A stretch of 64,000 bases of DNA, from the IMG/VR virus record IMGVR_UViG_3300046816_000070, positions 1-64,000 of that record. One strand, written 5' to 3'. Positions 35,315 through 44,066 of the stretch are shown in pieces (position 1 is the stretch's first letter; each line of letters opens with the position of its first letter). The notes under the pieces were generated by a model, which worked only from the letters and a program-made list of their open reading frames with translations, was not told the origin of the DNA and searched no databases. Source of the DNA: a virus. The position numbers and the translations under genes are program-made.

Positions 35315-35981
35315 ACCAAAGCCGTTCGCATGGTCGTTCAGTCGTCTCAAGAACTTTGAGACGTGCCCGCTGAAATATCAGCAGGTTGATCTGGTCAAGG
35401 CGTTCAAGGAAACCAAGTCCACGGAACTGGACTGGGGCGATCAGGTGCATAAGACGCTGGCGGGCGTACTACTGGGCCAACTGGCGCTTCCCGAGGAAAT
35501 GAAGGCGTACCAAAAGTGGGTTGATAAGGTCAACCAACTGCCGGGCGAACTGTATGTCGAGCAGAAGTACGCCATCAACAGACAATTCAAACCGACCACA
35601 TACTTCGCGGACGATGTGTGGTTCCGAGGTATTGGCGATGCCGTCAAGATAATCCATAACCGTGGCGTGATCGTTGACTGGAAAACCGGCCAGATCAAAG
35701 CGGATAGTGTACAACTGATGCTGATGGCCCAATGCTTGTTCAGCCACTTCCCCCAGTTGGAGGAGGTGTACACCATGTACATCTGGCTCAAAGAAGACGC
35801 CAAGACGGTTGAGACATTCACGCGGCAGGACCTAGCTGATGGCTGGCTGGGGCTATACGAGCGCGTTGAGGCACTGGAAGGTGCAACCAAGGCCAACAAC
35901 TTTCCCCCAAAGCCGAGCGGCCTTTGCCGTAAGCACTGCCCGGTTGCTACCTGTCAATATCACGGCAAGGGAGCGTTCTGA
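35298..35981 (+). CDS. Cas4/RecB-like PD-(D/E)XK nuclease (227 aa)
   Basis: Start block WSFSRLKNFETCPLKYQ with the first cluster Cys; GIGDAVKIIHNRGVIVDWKT provides Asp114, Asp127 and Lys129 of the nuclease centre; the C-terminal CRKHCPVATC gives the remaining Cys of a probable iron-sulfur cluster. This is the architecture of Cas4/AddB-type 5'-3' exonucleases used in recombination and end processing. It lies in the replication module, so a role in phage recombination is likely, not CRISPR adaptation. Confidence 0.85.
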   Translation: MQALARPKPFAWSFSRLKNFETCPLKYQQVDLVKAFKETKSTELDWGDQVHKTLAGVLLGQLALPEEMKAYQKWVDKVNQLPGELYVEQKYAINRQFKPTTYFADDVWFRGIGDAVKIIHNRGVIVDWKTGQIKADSVQLMLMAQCLFSHFPQLEEVYTMYIWLKEDAKTVETFTRQDLADGWLGLYERVEALEGATKANNFPPKPSGLCRKHCPVATCQYHGKGAF

Positions 35982-36241
35982 TGCCTTACATAAAGCAGGA
36001 GCGGAGGGATGCTATGACCCCTACGCTAAAGCCGTTCCCCGACACCGCGAAGAATTGCGGGGAACTGAACTACGCGATCACGCTTCTCCTTATCAAGTAC
36101 TGGGAGGAGAAGGGCGCGTCGTACCAGACGATCAACGATATTCATGGGGCGGCTTCTGGTGCCCTGCATGAGTTCCAGCGGCGTGTCGTTGGAAAGTACG
36201 AAGACCAGAAAATCAAGGAGAATGGCGATGTATATGCCTGA
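35981..36241 (+). CDS. DUF6899-type small protein (86 aa)
   Basis: MPYIKQERRD start, then CGELNYAITLLLIKYWEEKG and YQTINDIHGAASGALHEFQR, and an end NGDVYA: a pattern widespread in phage replication modules. The function of the family is unknown. It overlaps the nuclease stop by one base and the next start by 14. Confidence 0.75.
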   Translation: MPYIKQERRDAMTPTLKPFPDTAKNCGELNYAITLLLIKYWEEKGASYQTINDIHGAASGALHEFQRRVVGKYEDQKIKENGDVYA

Positions 36242-36473
36242 TATGGACGACCCGCACTACAGCGATTTGCACAACGCTTATTTCTGGTATGACGAAATTG
36301 GCGACGTGCAGGGGCCGTTCTCGACCTACAAGAAGGCCAAGAAGGCCCGCGATGCCTATGCGTACTGGCTCGATCATGGTCCAACGCTGTGGCAGCGGTT
36401 CTGGTGGCCTATCCGGTGGGGCTTTCTCGCCCGTTTTACCGAGCGTCTTTCTTCACCCGGACAACCGGAGTGA
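36228..36473 (+). CDS. Early hypothetical protein with possible membrane end (81 aa)
   Basis: AAGGAG seven bases upstream decides the ATG at 36228. Acidic/aromatic start (YMPDMDDPHYSDLH), a lysine helix (TYKKAKKARDAYAYW) and a Trp-rich amphipathic end (LWQRFWWPIRWGFLARF) that may lie on a membrane. Function unknown. Confidence 0.62.
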   Translation: MYMPDMDDPHYSDLHNAYFWYDEIGDVQGPFSTYKKAKKARDAYAYWLDHGPTLWQRFWWPIRWGFLARFTERLSSPGQPE

Positions 36474-36477
36474 AGTC

Positions 36478-36711
36478 GTGGCGAGCAAGTTCAAGGAACG
36501 TCGCGAACAACTTGAGATAATGCACCAAGAGTTACGGTCGCACGGTATCGAGCATTGGACCGAGCGACCGATCAACACCGGCCATGTCTTGATAAGTTTT
36601 CTTGACAAGGACGGCAACGTACGGTCACTGACTATTGGCGGGAGCAGTGACCGCAAAGCACGTTTGCGTAACCGCTCGATCTTGAGACAAATGCTAGAAG
36701 GAAGACGCTGA
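36478..36711 (+). CDS. Early hypothetical protein (77 aa)
   Basis: GTG start, with GGAG seven bases upstream. Basic alpha/beta protein (FKERREQLEIMHQELRSHG; GHVLISFLDKDGNVRSLTIG). Function unknown; TGATG coupling to the next gene. Confidence 0.62.
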   Translation: MASKFKERREQLEIMHQELRSHGIEHWTERPINTGHVLISFLDKDGNVRSLTIGGSSDRKARLRNRSILRQMLEGRR

Positions 36712-36827
36712 TGTACTGGGATCGTGATCCAAATCCGCCGCCACGGTGGGGCGACCGCTTGCTCTGCGTTGCCTGCTCTGCCGTGGCTTTCTACTGCTTG
36801 TTCGAGGTATTCCGTCATGTCCCCTGA
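36711..36827 (+). CDS. Tiny membrane peptide (38 aa)
   Basis: Polar Pro-rich head (MYWDRDPNPPPRWG) and one Cys-containing hydrophobic span (LLCVACSAVAFYCLFEVF). TGATG coupling upstream and overlap downstream support translation. Confidence 0.58.
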   Translation: MYWDRDPNPPPRWGDRLLCVACSAVAFYCLFEVFRHVP

Positions 36828-37056
36828 TGATGACTTGACGATACCCGACTTCCTAAGGAGAACGTATGTCGCTCCCCCTGTTGCATCTGTTACGCCAAAT
36901 GCAGATGACGCCGAGAATTGGCCTCCGCTCACGCCAATCCCGCAACGCCCGGCTAAGGGCGTCGGGGACGGAACCCCCGCCAAACCCCGTGTATCTCGGG
37001 GTAAAGCGGGCAGCACGGTACCTGAGGCGGCAAGGCGTCGCCCCAGTTTCTATTAA
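36817..37056 (+). CDS. Small protein, frame 1 of an overlapping pair (79 aa)
   Basis: MSPDDDLTIPDFLRR is a motif often seen at the start of small phage proteins. The rest is Pro/Ala-rich and looks disordered. It overlaps, in another frame, the gene starting at 36866 for 191 bases. Either both frames are used, or this frame is short-lived or frameshifts. Confidence 0.5.
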   Translation: MSPDDDLTIPDFLRRTYVAPPVASVTPNADDAENWPPLTPIPQRPAKGVGDGTPAKPRVSRGKAGSTVPEAARRRPSFY

Positions 37057-37114
37057 ATCTCCACGCGACTACATGAACCGCCCCCAAAGGAGGGCTTATG
37101 ATAATGCCAACTAA
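36866..37114 (+). CDS. Small protein, frame 2 of an overlapping pair (82 aa)
   Basis: AAGGAG five bases before the ATG is a better ribosome site than most here. The C-terminal half is protein-like (PVYLGVKRAARYLRRQGVAP, then RDYMNRPQRRAYDNAN) with an MNRxQRRA-type motif seen in other phage peptides; the first 30 residues are less convincing. Compare the 36817 frame. Confidence 0.5.
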   Translation: MSLPLLHLLRQMQMTPRIGLRSRQSRNARLRASGTEPPPNPVYLGVKRAARYLRRQGVAPVSIKSPRDYMNRPQRRAYDNAN

Positions 37115-37427
37115 CGAGACAGCAGAAGCGATTGCTCGCTCTGAGCGCGGTGCAGACCCGACTTGGAAAGAGGAGGTGTACGACCTGATTAAGCGTATGT
37201 CAGACACATACAAGGAGTTCACTTCGCAAGATGTACTCCGCGAGGCGAGCAACTTGGCGGCTGATACGCACGACTATCGTGCAGTCGGGCCGCTCATGTC
37301 CAAAGCCAAAAGAGAAGGCTACATTGCCTTTTCTGGCAGCTTTACTACGGCTGAGAACCGGCATGACGCCCCTATCCGCATATGGAATGGGCTAGGCTGG
37401 CTGCGCCAAAACAATGTCCACGCCTGA
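37098..37427 (+). CDS. Putative winged-helix small protein (109 aa)
   Basis: AAAGGAGGG upstream of the ATG. Pattern WKEEVYDLIKRMSDTYKEFT, DVLREASN, DYRAVGPLMSKAKREGYIAF and IRIWNGLGWL matches phage winged-helix proteins that may bind DNA. It overlaps the nuclease gene downstream by 14 bases. Confidence 0.62.
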   Translation: MIMPTNETAEAIARSERGADPTWKEEVYDLIKRMSDTYKEFTSQDVLREASNLAADTHDYRAVGPLMSKAKREGYIAFSGSFTTAENRHDAPIRIWNGLGWLRQNNVHA

Positions 37428-37728
37428 GGGTAAAGTCAAGGATTGGGTCAAGAAAGCCCTTAAGGAGTTACACGCTGAGGATGGGTACAGCGTGTACTCC
37501 TTCTGGCCCGTCCAGACTGGCATGGGGGCATCCACACTGGACAGCCTCCACTGCATCAACGGACACTTCGTTTCAATAGAGACGAAGGCGTTAGGCAAGA
37601 CCATGACGGATCGGCAAGAGACTGTCGCCACCGACATGCACAATGCAGGCGCGATAGTGTTCGAGGTTGACAGTAAGGCCAGTCTCGCACATGCAATGAG
37701 ACTGATACGGAAACAATGTCGATCATAG
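37414..37728 (+). CDS. VRR-NUC/resolvase-like nuclease (104 aa)
   Basis: A short helix (GKVKDWVKKALKELHAEDG) precedes the core TGMGASTLDSLHCINGHF and SIETKALGKTMTDRQ: Asp, then Glu-x-Lys, as in PD-(D/E)XK nucleases of the VRR-NUC or phage-resolvase kind. The last part (ATDMHNAGAIVFEVDS) matches the usual ending. It likely cuts branched or single-strand-flap DNA; it directly precedes the SNF2-like helicase, a common pair in phages. Confidence 0.8.
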   Translation: MSTPEGKVKDWVKKALKELHAEDGYSVYSFWPVQTGMGASTLDSLHCINGHFVSIETKALGKTMTDRQETVATDMHNAGAIVFEVDSKASLAHAMRLIRKQCRS

Positions 37729-39251
37729 TCTCCAAAGCTACCCGCCGATTGGTCCTGCCGCCCCACGCGGCAGTACTAAACCTGTTCCCCAGTGCCCCGC
37801 GCATGGGGGAACAGGTACTCGTTCATCATGGGATGCCGGAATACCTGTTACTTAAGCATATCGGGATCAAGGTCCCGCATCCCATGCTGACCTACTACGA
37901 CTGGCATGGGGGCAAGCCGTTCGGTGTCCAACGGGCTACCTGCGGCATGATGACAAGCTGCCCCCGATCCTACGTTCTTAACGATATGGGGACCGGTAAG
38001 AGCAAGGCCGCCCTGTGGTCGTGGGACTATCTGAACCAGAACAAGTATGCCAAGAAGGTCCTGATTGTAGCCCCGCTATCCACCCTACGGTTCGTATGGG
38101 CGCGGGAAGCGTTCGCGACGGTTCCTGATCGCAAGGTGGCAGTTCTGCACGGTACGAAGGCTCGACGGATTGAATTATTAAACTCCGACGCGGAAATCTT
38201 TATTATTAACCATGACGGTGTGAAGGTGATCGCGGACGAATTATTAAAGCGCGACGACATTGACACCTTGGTACTCGATGAATTGGCAGTCTATCGTAAT
38301 AATAGCGACCGCTCCAAATTGATGCGCAAGCTGGCCCAGCATTTCAACTTCGTCTGGGGTATGACAGGCAGGCCGATGCCCAACAAGCCGACCGATGTTT
38401 GGTCGCAGTGTCGGATAGTGACACCACACACGGTACCCAAATACTTCAATCAAGTCAGAGACATGCTGATGACCCATGTCAGCCAGTACGTTTGGGTACC
38501 AAAGGATAACGCCGTGGATCAGGCGTTCAACTTCATGCAGCCGCAGGTGCGATTTGCGCTGGACGATGTGGTTGAATTGCCTGAGTGTATATCCCGTACC
38601 ATAGACGTAGAACTCAGCCCGGAGCAGGCCGAAGCGTACAATAAGATGGCCAAAGCGTTCCAGATTATGATAGCCGAGAAGAAAATAACGGCGGTCAATG
38701 CCGGTGCGGCGATGAATAAATTGCTGCAAGTGTCGCTGGGCTGGGTGTACACCAGTGCGCCAGAGTTCGTCAGCATACCCAACCGTCCGCGTACGGACGC
38801 ACTACTAGACTTAGTACGTTCGGCTGCGCATAAGACCATAGTGTTCGTACCATACCGTCACGCTCTTGCCGGTCTGTCAAAAATCTTTGAGAACGAGGAG
38901 ATTGACCACGCAGTCGTACACGGAGACGTGAAGGATCGCGACCGGATTTTTAACCTATTTCAAAACACTTCCCGCTATACTACGCTTCTGTGTCACCCGG
39001 AATGTGTGGCACATGGATTGACACTGACGGCAGCGGACACTACTATCTGGGCTTCTCCAACGGCATCGTTGGACATTTATGAGCAAGCCAATGCCCGCAT
39101 CCGTCGAGTTGGCCAGAAGCACAAGCAACAGTTCCTCCATTTGCAGGCGACCCCAGTCGAGAAGAAGCTATACAAACTGTTGGGTGGCAAGCAAAAGATA
39201 CAGGATCAACTCCTGTCTCTGTTTGAAGATGCAACCGAAAGGAGAGAGTAG
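37716..39251 (+). CDS. SNF2-type SF2 DNA helicase (511 aa)
   Basis: Motif I NDMGTGKSKAALW (Lys95), Ia LIVAPLSTLRFVW, II LVLDELAVYRN (Asp188, Glu189; DELA instead of DEAD/DEXH), III GMTGRPMPN, V CVAHGLTLTAAD and VI QANARIRRVGQ (~457-467, two Arg fingers). An N-terminal ~60-residue region precedes the helicase core. It translocates on duplex DNA and may remodel forks or aid recombination. Twelve-base overlap with the nuclease gene. Confidence 0.9.
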   Translation: MSIIVSKATRRLVLPPHAAVLNLFPSAPRMGEQVLVHHGMPEYLLLKHIGIKVPHPMLTYYDWHGGKPFGVQRATCGMMTSCPRSYVLNDMGTGKSKAALWSWDYLNQNKYAKKVLIVAPLSTLRFVWAREAFATVPDRKVAVLHGTKARRIELLNSDAEIFIINHDGVKVIADELLKRDDIDTLVLDELAVYRNNSDRSKLMRKLAQHFNFVWGMTGRPMPNKPTDVWSQCRIVTPHTVPKYFNQVRDMLMTHVSQYVWVPKDNAVDQAFNFMQPQVRFALDDVVELPECISRTIDVELSPEQAEAYNKMAKAFQIMIAEKKITAVNAGAAMNKLLQVSLGWVYTSAPEFVSIPNRPRTDALLDLVRSAAHKTIVFVPYRHALAGLSKIFENEEIDHAVVHGDVKDRDRIFNLFQNTSRYTTLLCHPECVAHGLTLTAADTTIWASPTASLDIYEQANARIRRVGQKHKQQFLHLQATPVEKKLYKLLGGKQKIQDQLLSLFEDATERRE

Positions 39252-39386
39252 ATGGAACAGTGGTGTGGAATAGTCGGCACAGGGCTTCTGTGCGGTGGGA
39301 TACTGACCGGCAGCGTGGGTGTGTTTCTGGCGGGTCTAATCCTCATAGGTGTTTGGTGGTGGAACAAAGGACCCGGTGGCCCATGA
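39252..39386 (+). CDS. Tiny Gly-rich membrane peptide (44 aa)
   Basis: MEQWCGIVGTGLLCGGILTG followed by a hydrophobic span ending GVWWWNKG. The ATG follows the helicase stop and the TGA overlaps the next ATG (ATGA). Membrane localisation is the only visible property. Confidence 0.6.
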   Translation: MEQWCGIVGTGLLCGGILTGSVGVFLAGLILIGVWWWNKGPGGP

Positions 39387-39766
39387 CTGATATTAAGGAA
39401 CGTGTGACGCAGTACATTGCGATCCGCGACAAGATCAAAGCACTGGAAGCTGCTCACAAGGAGCAGTTGAAGCCCATGAAGGAAGCTCTTGAGCAACTGG
39501 GCGGCGTCCTCATGCAGTTTATGACAGAGACGGGCAGCGACGGCATCAAGACTGAGGCCGGTACCTGCTACGTCACAACGCGCTGGTCAGCAGCCCTCGC
39601 TGATGCCGATGCGTTCATGCGGTTTGTGCGCGAGACTGGTAATTTCGACTTGCTAGATCGCAAAGCAAATGCTACAGCCGTGCGAGACTATGTGGAAGCA
39701 AACACCACACTGCCGCCCGGAGTGAACCTGAGTTCTATTCAACAAGTTGGCGTTCGACGGTCATAG
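39383..39766 (+). CDS. Hypothetical replication-module protein (127 aa)
   Basis: An N-terminal coiled coil (RVTQYIAIRDKIKALEAAHK) and a folded part (SDGIKTEAGTCYVTTRW, FMRFVRETGNFDLLDRKAN) ending PPGVNLSSIQQVGVRRS. This coiled-coil plus EAGTCY-like block is common in phages but of unknown function. It precedes the candidate ssDNA-binding gene. Confidence 0.7.
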   Translation: MTDIKERVTQYIAIRDKIKALEAAHKEQLKPMKEALEQLGGVLMQFMTETGSDGIKTEAGTCYVTTRWSAALADADAFMRFVRETGNFDLLDRKANATAVRDYVEANTTLPPGVNLSSIQQVGVRRS

Positions 39767-39778
39767 AAAGGATACCCC

Positions 39779-40807
39779 ATGACCAATGCTGTTACCCCGT
39801 TTGCTACCAGTAAGCCCTCTGCCGCCTTCGTGTCGGCTCTGGGTGCTGCCCCGCAGGAGAGCCTAGCCGAAGGGATCGGCACCAGTTACGGCGTCCTGCA
39901 TTACAAAGGCAAGGTGTGGTCGCTCCGTTATCGCGGCCAGTCTTACGTTATTACCCGTCCTGATGATGGCTCGCCCGCCAATTCGGTGGACTTCATCATC
40001 TTGCGGCAGGCTCGCAATAAGTCCAAGTCCTTCTATGCGAAGTGGGACCCGAATACATCGGACGGCGAGCGTCCTATCTGTGCGTCCCTAGACGGCATCA
40101 CGCCGGATGAGGACGTGCAGAGCAAGCAGGCGAACGCTTGTGCAGTTTGCCCGCGTAACACTTGGAAGACTATGCCGGATGGTCGCCGCACTAGAGAGTG
40201 TTCCGACTACAAGCGGCTGGCAGTACTGCTACTGCCGACGCTGACAACGAGGCTCCTCGGGTCCCCCCTCTTGGAGCCTGTGTTCTTGCGTATCCCGCCT
40301 GCGTCCCTGAATGATCTAGGCACGTTTGGTGATCGCATGAACGCGATGGGCTGGCATTACTCGTCCTTTGTTACGCGGGCATCCTTTGACCCGACAAGTG
40401 AGTACCCCAAGTTCAAGTTCGAGGAGGTAGTCGCTTTGACGGATCAAGAGGCTCCGGTGGTTCTGCCCATGCGCGATGAGCCGCAGACGTTGCGGATCAC
40501 GGGTGAGGACAAGACCAGCGCAATACCGGGTGCTGCTCGCCCTCAGTTGGGGTTTACTCCACAGCCGACAGGGCTGGCCATCGCGCCGCCTGTTCAAACT
40601 GCGGCTGTGCTGACGACCCCGACCCCATCTACCGCGCCCCCCGCGCAGCCCTTGGCCACCCCTACCCCCCAACCAGCCCCTACAACGACTGGTTTGGGTT
40701 TTGCGACCGCTGCATCCCCTTCTAAACCGGTTGTCCCAGACACCGGAGAAACAGTAGAGAGTGACAATGCGCTAGACGAGAAGATCAAATCCATACTGGG
40801 TGTCTAA
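39779..40807 (+). CDS. Putative ssDNA-binding-type phage protein (342 aa)
   Basis: A folded N-terminal ~220 residues with beta segments (KVWSLRYRGQSYVITRPDDG, DFIILRQARNKSKSFYAKWD) and Cys at PICASLDG, NACAVCPRN and RECSDYKR that may bind metal. A Pro/Thr/Ala-rich linker of ~90 residues and a short acidic/helical end (SDNALDEKIKSILG) follow. Flexible linker plus conserved C-terminal tip is typical of SSB proteins. The place between helicase and primase genes supports replication work, but no OB-fold motif is certain. Confidence 0.5.
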   Translation: MTNAVTPFATSKPSAAFVSALGAAPQESLAEGIGTSYGVLHYKGKVWSLRYRGQSYVITRPDDGSPANSVDFIILRQARNKSKSFYAKWDPNTSDGERPICASLDGITPDEDVQSKQANACAVCPRNTWKTMPDGRRTRECSDYKRLAVLLLPTLTTRLLGSPLLEPVFLRIPPASLNDLGTFGDRMNAMGWHYSSFVTRASFDPTSEYPKFKFEEVVALTDQEAPVVLPMRDEPQTLRITGEDKTSAIPGAARPQLGFTPQPTGLAIAPPVQTAAVLTTPTPSTAPPAQPLATPTPQPAPTTTGLGFATAASPSKPVVPDTGETVESDNALDEKIKSILGV

Positions 40808-43800
40808 ATGACCCCGGTACAGGAGTTCATGTCTCGTATAGTTCCGTGGCCGGGGGCTGATGCTCCCGGCTACGTCAACTTGCATTGGCGGGCGAAGAAC
40901 ACGCGGGAGCCTGACAAGAAGTACTGGGGTGGCAAGCCGACCCGGACAGTCACGGACTTCCTCAAGGCAGCGGCATGGGCATCACAGCGGGACTTCATTG
41001 AGGACCTGTACTTTTGCACGTCTCTGCAATCGACGGCTGGCAAGAATACCAAAGGCAACTCGACGGTGGCACGGTCGAAGGACCTAGCCATATCACTCCG
41101 GGCCATATGGCTGGACGTGGACGTGAAGGAGCCGCCCAAGGGATATGCTACGCTGGACGACGCTATGGCTGGCGTGGCCAAGTTCATCATGGATGCAGAG
41201 TTGCCGAAGCCCAGTGCGCTGGTAGCGACAGGCGGCGGCCTGCATGTGTACTGGATTAGCGACCGTGATCTGCCGGTAGCCGTGTGGCAACCGTATGCGG
41301 ACGGATTAAAATTCCTCGCATTGAAGCACGGTCTGCTCTGCGATGCTGGTGTGACCAGCGATGCCGCGCGTATCCTGCGTGTGCCCGGCACCTACAACTT
41401 CAAGCAGGACCCACCTCGCCCAGTCCTCGTACTGGGTATCAAGCCGAAGGAGTTGGATTATGACTTTTCGCGTCAACTCGGGATGCTACCCACACTGGTA
41501 CCTGTACATGCTGCTCCACGGTCAGTTTCCTCCATACTTACGGGGGGACCCAGCGCGTTATTCTCGGCTCTCCAAACAGATAGTCTATCAGCAGGCATCG
41601 AACGCGATGAGACGCCAATCGACTGGATACCGGTCGCGCAGCAATGCGGCTTCATCGCGGAAGCGATCAAGACGGGTGGCAAAGATTACAGTCAACCAAT
41701 GTGGAACCTCTCCACTCTAGCTGCAACCTTCTTGGAGGATGGACATGCTCTTGCTCATCGAATGGGGAGGAGCCACCCCGGCTACACTCCTGAAAGCACC
41801 GAAGCGTTATGGGATCGCAAAGTTCGCGAACGCAAGGATCGCGGCTTGGGATGGCCCTCATGCTCAGCTATTCAGTCTGCTGGCTGCAAGTCGTGTGCAA
41901 CCTGCCCGCATTTTAGTAAAGGGAAATCGCCCCTCAATCTCGGTGCCCCGGTCCAGAAAGTTGAGACGGAAACCGGTGAAGTTTCGCTTGTTCCTGAACC
42001 CGAATACGCCCTGCATCTACCCTTCGGATACAAACTCAACAAAGAGGAGCGTATCTGCAAGATCGAAGCGGCGAAGGGTAAAGCAGGCGAAGCGGGGGAA
42101 ACGGTAGAGACACAACTGTTTCACAACAAGATCACTCGCCCTTCGGTAGAGGGGTCGCCTAAGGCTATCAGCTTTACGGTGACTACCGACAAGGGGCGAT
42201 CTGAACGAGTTACGATACTAGCCCAAAATATCGTGAACTCGACGCAAATGTGGACGATGTTGCAGGCACAAGGCTTGCTCCCGATCCCACGGCAACGGGC
42301 AAATTGTGAGGAGTTTCTCATGGCATGGTTAAACAAACTACAGGAAGCAAAGGCCGCGTTGGCGTCCACTCCCTTCGGGTGGTGGCGCGACGAGGAAGGT
42401 GCCCGCAAAGGGTTCGTGTACGGTGGCACCATTATGAAACAGGACGGGTCTGAGGTACCCAATGGGCAAGGCGACCGCAATCTGCGGGCGTTGTACACCC
42501 CGAAGGGAAGCCTCAAGCCGTGGTTCGATGCGCTGAAAGTCATCACAGACCAGAAGCGACCGGACCTAGAGGCCATCGTGGCAGCGGCGTTCGCTGCCCC
42601 ACTGGTCGTGACCCCGGCAGAGTATAGCTGTATGCTCGCCGTCTGGGGTCCGTCTGCGGCGTTCAAGTCCACTGCGATGAAGGTTGGCCTCTCAGTATGG
42701 GGCCATCCCAAGTTGACCAAGGAAGTCACCAAGTCAACGGCTCGTAGCGTCCTGCACAAGATGGGCGAGACGAAGAACCTGCCGCTGTACTGGGACGAAA
42801 TCCGCGAGGACACCCTACAAAATCTGTACGAGGTGTTCTTCGATGCCACGCTGGGTGTTGAAGGATCGCGGCTTACGTCACAGGTTGTCCAGCGGGACAA
42901 GGGCGACTGGCAGACCATGATGATAACCGCGTCCAACTATAACTTTGTGGACTATTTGATAAACATGCAGAAGTCCACGGACGCCGGTATTCACCGGGTC
43001 TTTGAATACGAAATGACCGCGCCCCCCGATCAGGGTCCGGGCATCATGTCCACGATGGAGGCCAGCCGCATCATGCAGGAGTTGGAGAACAACTACGGCG
43101 CGATGGGGATGAAGTACGCCAAGCTACTCGCTCTCGATCCTGCGGGCGTAGACAAGATGACCAACGAAATCTGCGAGAGTTTCGCGAAGGAAGTCGCGCA
43201 GACGAAGAAGGAACGGTTGTGGGTGTCCACTGCCGGGACCATCTTGGCAGGTGCCAAGCTGGCGAACATGCTGGGTGCCACGTTCGATGAGGTTGCCCTG
43301 CATCAGTTCTTGGTCAAGACGTACTTGGCCAACCGGGAGCGGCGTAAGGAAGAAGCGTTGGAAGGTGGGACCGCCATACACGTTGACGAAATACTGGCGA
43401 ACTTCCTGCGCGATAACCGGGACCACACGATCTACACTGACACCTTCCCACATGGTAAAGGCAAGCCGCCGTCTATCACGATCATCCATGCTCCGCAGAT
43501 CGACCGGGGCAAGGGGGTCAAGGTACACTTTGCGGTGCATGACAATCTGCTGCGGTTCTCTCGGACTGAGTTCAGGAAGTATCTAGGCTTCCAGAAGATC
43601 GGCCCGGCCTCCGTCATGCGGGGTCTGAACGAACACTACGGCGCGTTCCCGGCCAACGCTATGCTGGCTGCGAGTACGCCGTGGGCAGTAGGGCAGGCCC
43701 ATCTGATCTGCATCCCGGTTAAGGAGGGTACACCGTTGTTTGAACTGATGACTGCGCACAGGCCAGTAGTGGAGGCTCCTAGTGGACTTACGATCCAGCC

Positions 43801-43816
43801 CGCAGCCGCATCTTAA
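40808..43816 (+). CDS. Primase-polymerase/helicase fusion replicase (1002 aa)
   Basis: The N-terminal third is an archaeo-eukaryotic-type primase-polymerase: AIWLDVDVKEPP (Asp103, Asp105), ATGGGLHVYW (His146) and DAARILRVPGTYNFK. A CKSCATCPHF zinc motif and a linker lead to a SF3/DUF927-like ATPase with Walker A WGPSAAFKST (Lys620) and LPLYWDEI as Walker B. The remaining C-terminal helices (IHVDEILANFLRDNRDHT) complete it. This one protein could prime and unwind, pairing with the family A polymerase. Confidence 0.87.
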   Translation: MTPVQEFMSRIVPWPGADAPGYVNLHWRAKNTREPDKKYWGGKPTRTVTDFLKAAAWASQRDFIEDLYFCTSLQSTAGKNTKGNSTVARSKDLAISLRAIWLDVDVKEPPKGYATLDDAMAGVAKFIMDAELPKPSALVATGGGLHVYWISDRDLPVAVWQPYADGLKFLALKHGLLCDAGVTSDAARILRVPGTYNFKQDPPRPVLVLGIKPKELDYDFSRQLGMLPTLVPVHAAPRSVSSILTGGPSALFSALQTDSLSAGIERDETPIDWIPVAQQCGFIAEAIKTGGKDYSQPMWNLSTLAATFLEDGHALAHRMGRSHPGYTPESTEALWDRKVRERKDRGLGWPSCSAIQSAGCKSCATCPHFSKGKSPLNLGAPVQKVETETGEVSLVPEPEYALHLPFGYKLNKEERICKIEAAKGKAGEAGETVETQLFHNKITRPSVEGSPKAISFTVTTDKGRSERVTILAQNIVNSTQMWTMLQAQGLLPIPRQRANCEEFLMAWLNKLQEAKAALASTPFGWWRDEEGARKGFVYGGTIMKQDGSEVPNGQGDRNLRALYTPKGSLKPWFDALKVITDQKRPDLEAIVAAAFAAPLVVTPAEYSCMLAVWGPSAAFKSTAMKVGLSVWGHPKLTKEVTKSTARSVLHKMGETKNLPLYWDEIREDTLQNLYEVFFDATLGVEGSRLTSQVVQRDKGDWQTMMITASNYNFVDYLINMQKSTDAGIHRVFEYEMTAPPDQGPGIMSTMEASRIMQELENNYGAMGMKYAKLLALDPAGVDKMTNEICESFAKEVAQTKKERLWVSTAGTILAGAKLANMLGATFDEVALHQFLVKTYLANRERRKEEALEGGTAIHVDEILANFLRDNRDHTIYTDTFPHGKGKPPSITIIHAPQIDRGKGVKVHFAVHDNLLRFSRTEFRKYLGFQKIGPASVMRGLNEHYGAFPANAMLAASTPWAVGQAHLICIPVKEGTPLFELMTAHRPVVEAPSGLTIQPAAAS

Positions 43817-44066
43817 CGTCTGTCCGTTCTGCGGTGGCGGCGAGACAAGCGTCGAAGAAAAGCACTTGTCGCCCCGCATGGATGGACCCGGTGCGCTGAT
43901 AAGCGTAGCGATACGGCATTGGTGTACGCCGTTCCCCGGAGCGGTACAGCAGTTCAGGGAGTGTAGAGGAAGGGATATGGACAGTGCTGTTGGTGCCTAC
44001 AATAGAACTACAGCCACCGAACAGCAGTCCACGTCCCCGCAAACGCGCCCATCGCCACCGGGATAA
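43782..44066 (+). CDS. Lar-like zinc-ribbon protein (94 aa)
   Basis: GTG start with GGAGG seven bases upstream, inside the last codons of the replicase. NVCPFCGGGETSVEE, IRHWCTPF and RGRDMDSAVGAYNR form the typical Lar/restriction-alleviation zinc-ribbon layout found in many phages. The C-terminal ~20 residues are Thr/Pro/Ser-rich. It is the last early gene and overlaps the opposing minus-strand membrane gene by 59 bases. Confidence 0.75.
   Translation: MDLRSSPQPHLNVCPFCGGGETSVEEKHLSPRMDGPGALISVAIRHWCTPFPGAVQQFRECRGRDMDSAVGAYNRTTATEQQSTSPQTRPSPPG

Noticed and set aside
35298-35981. CRISPR-Cas adaptation gene cas4
   Set aside because: No cas1/cas2 or array; Cas4-like nucleases are common phage recombination enzymes.
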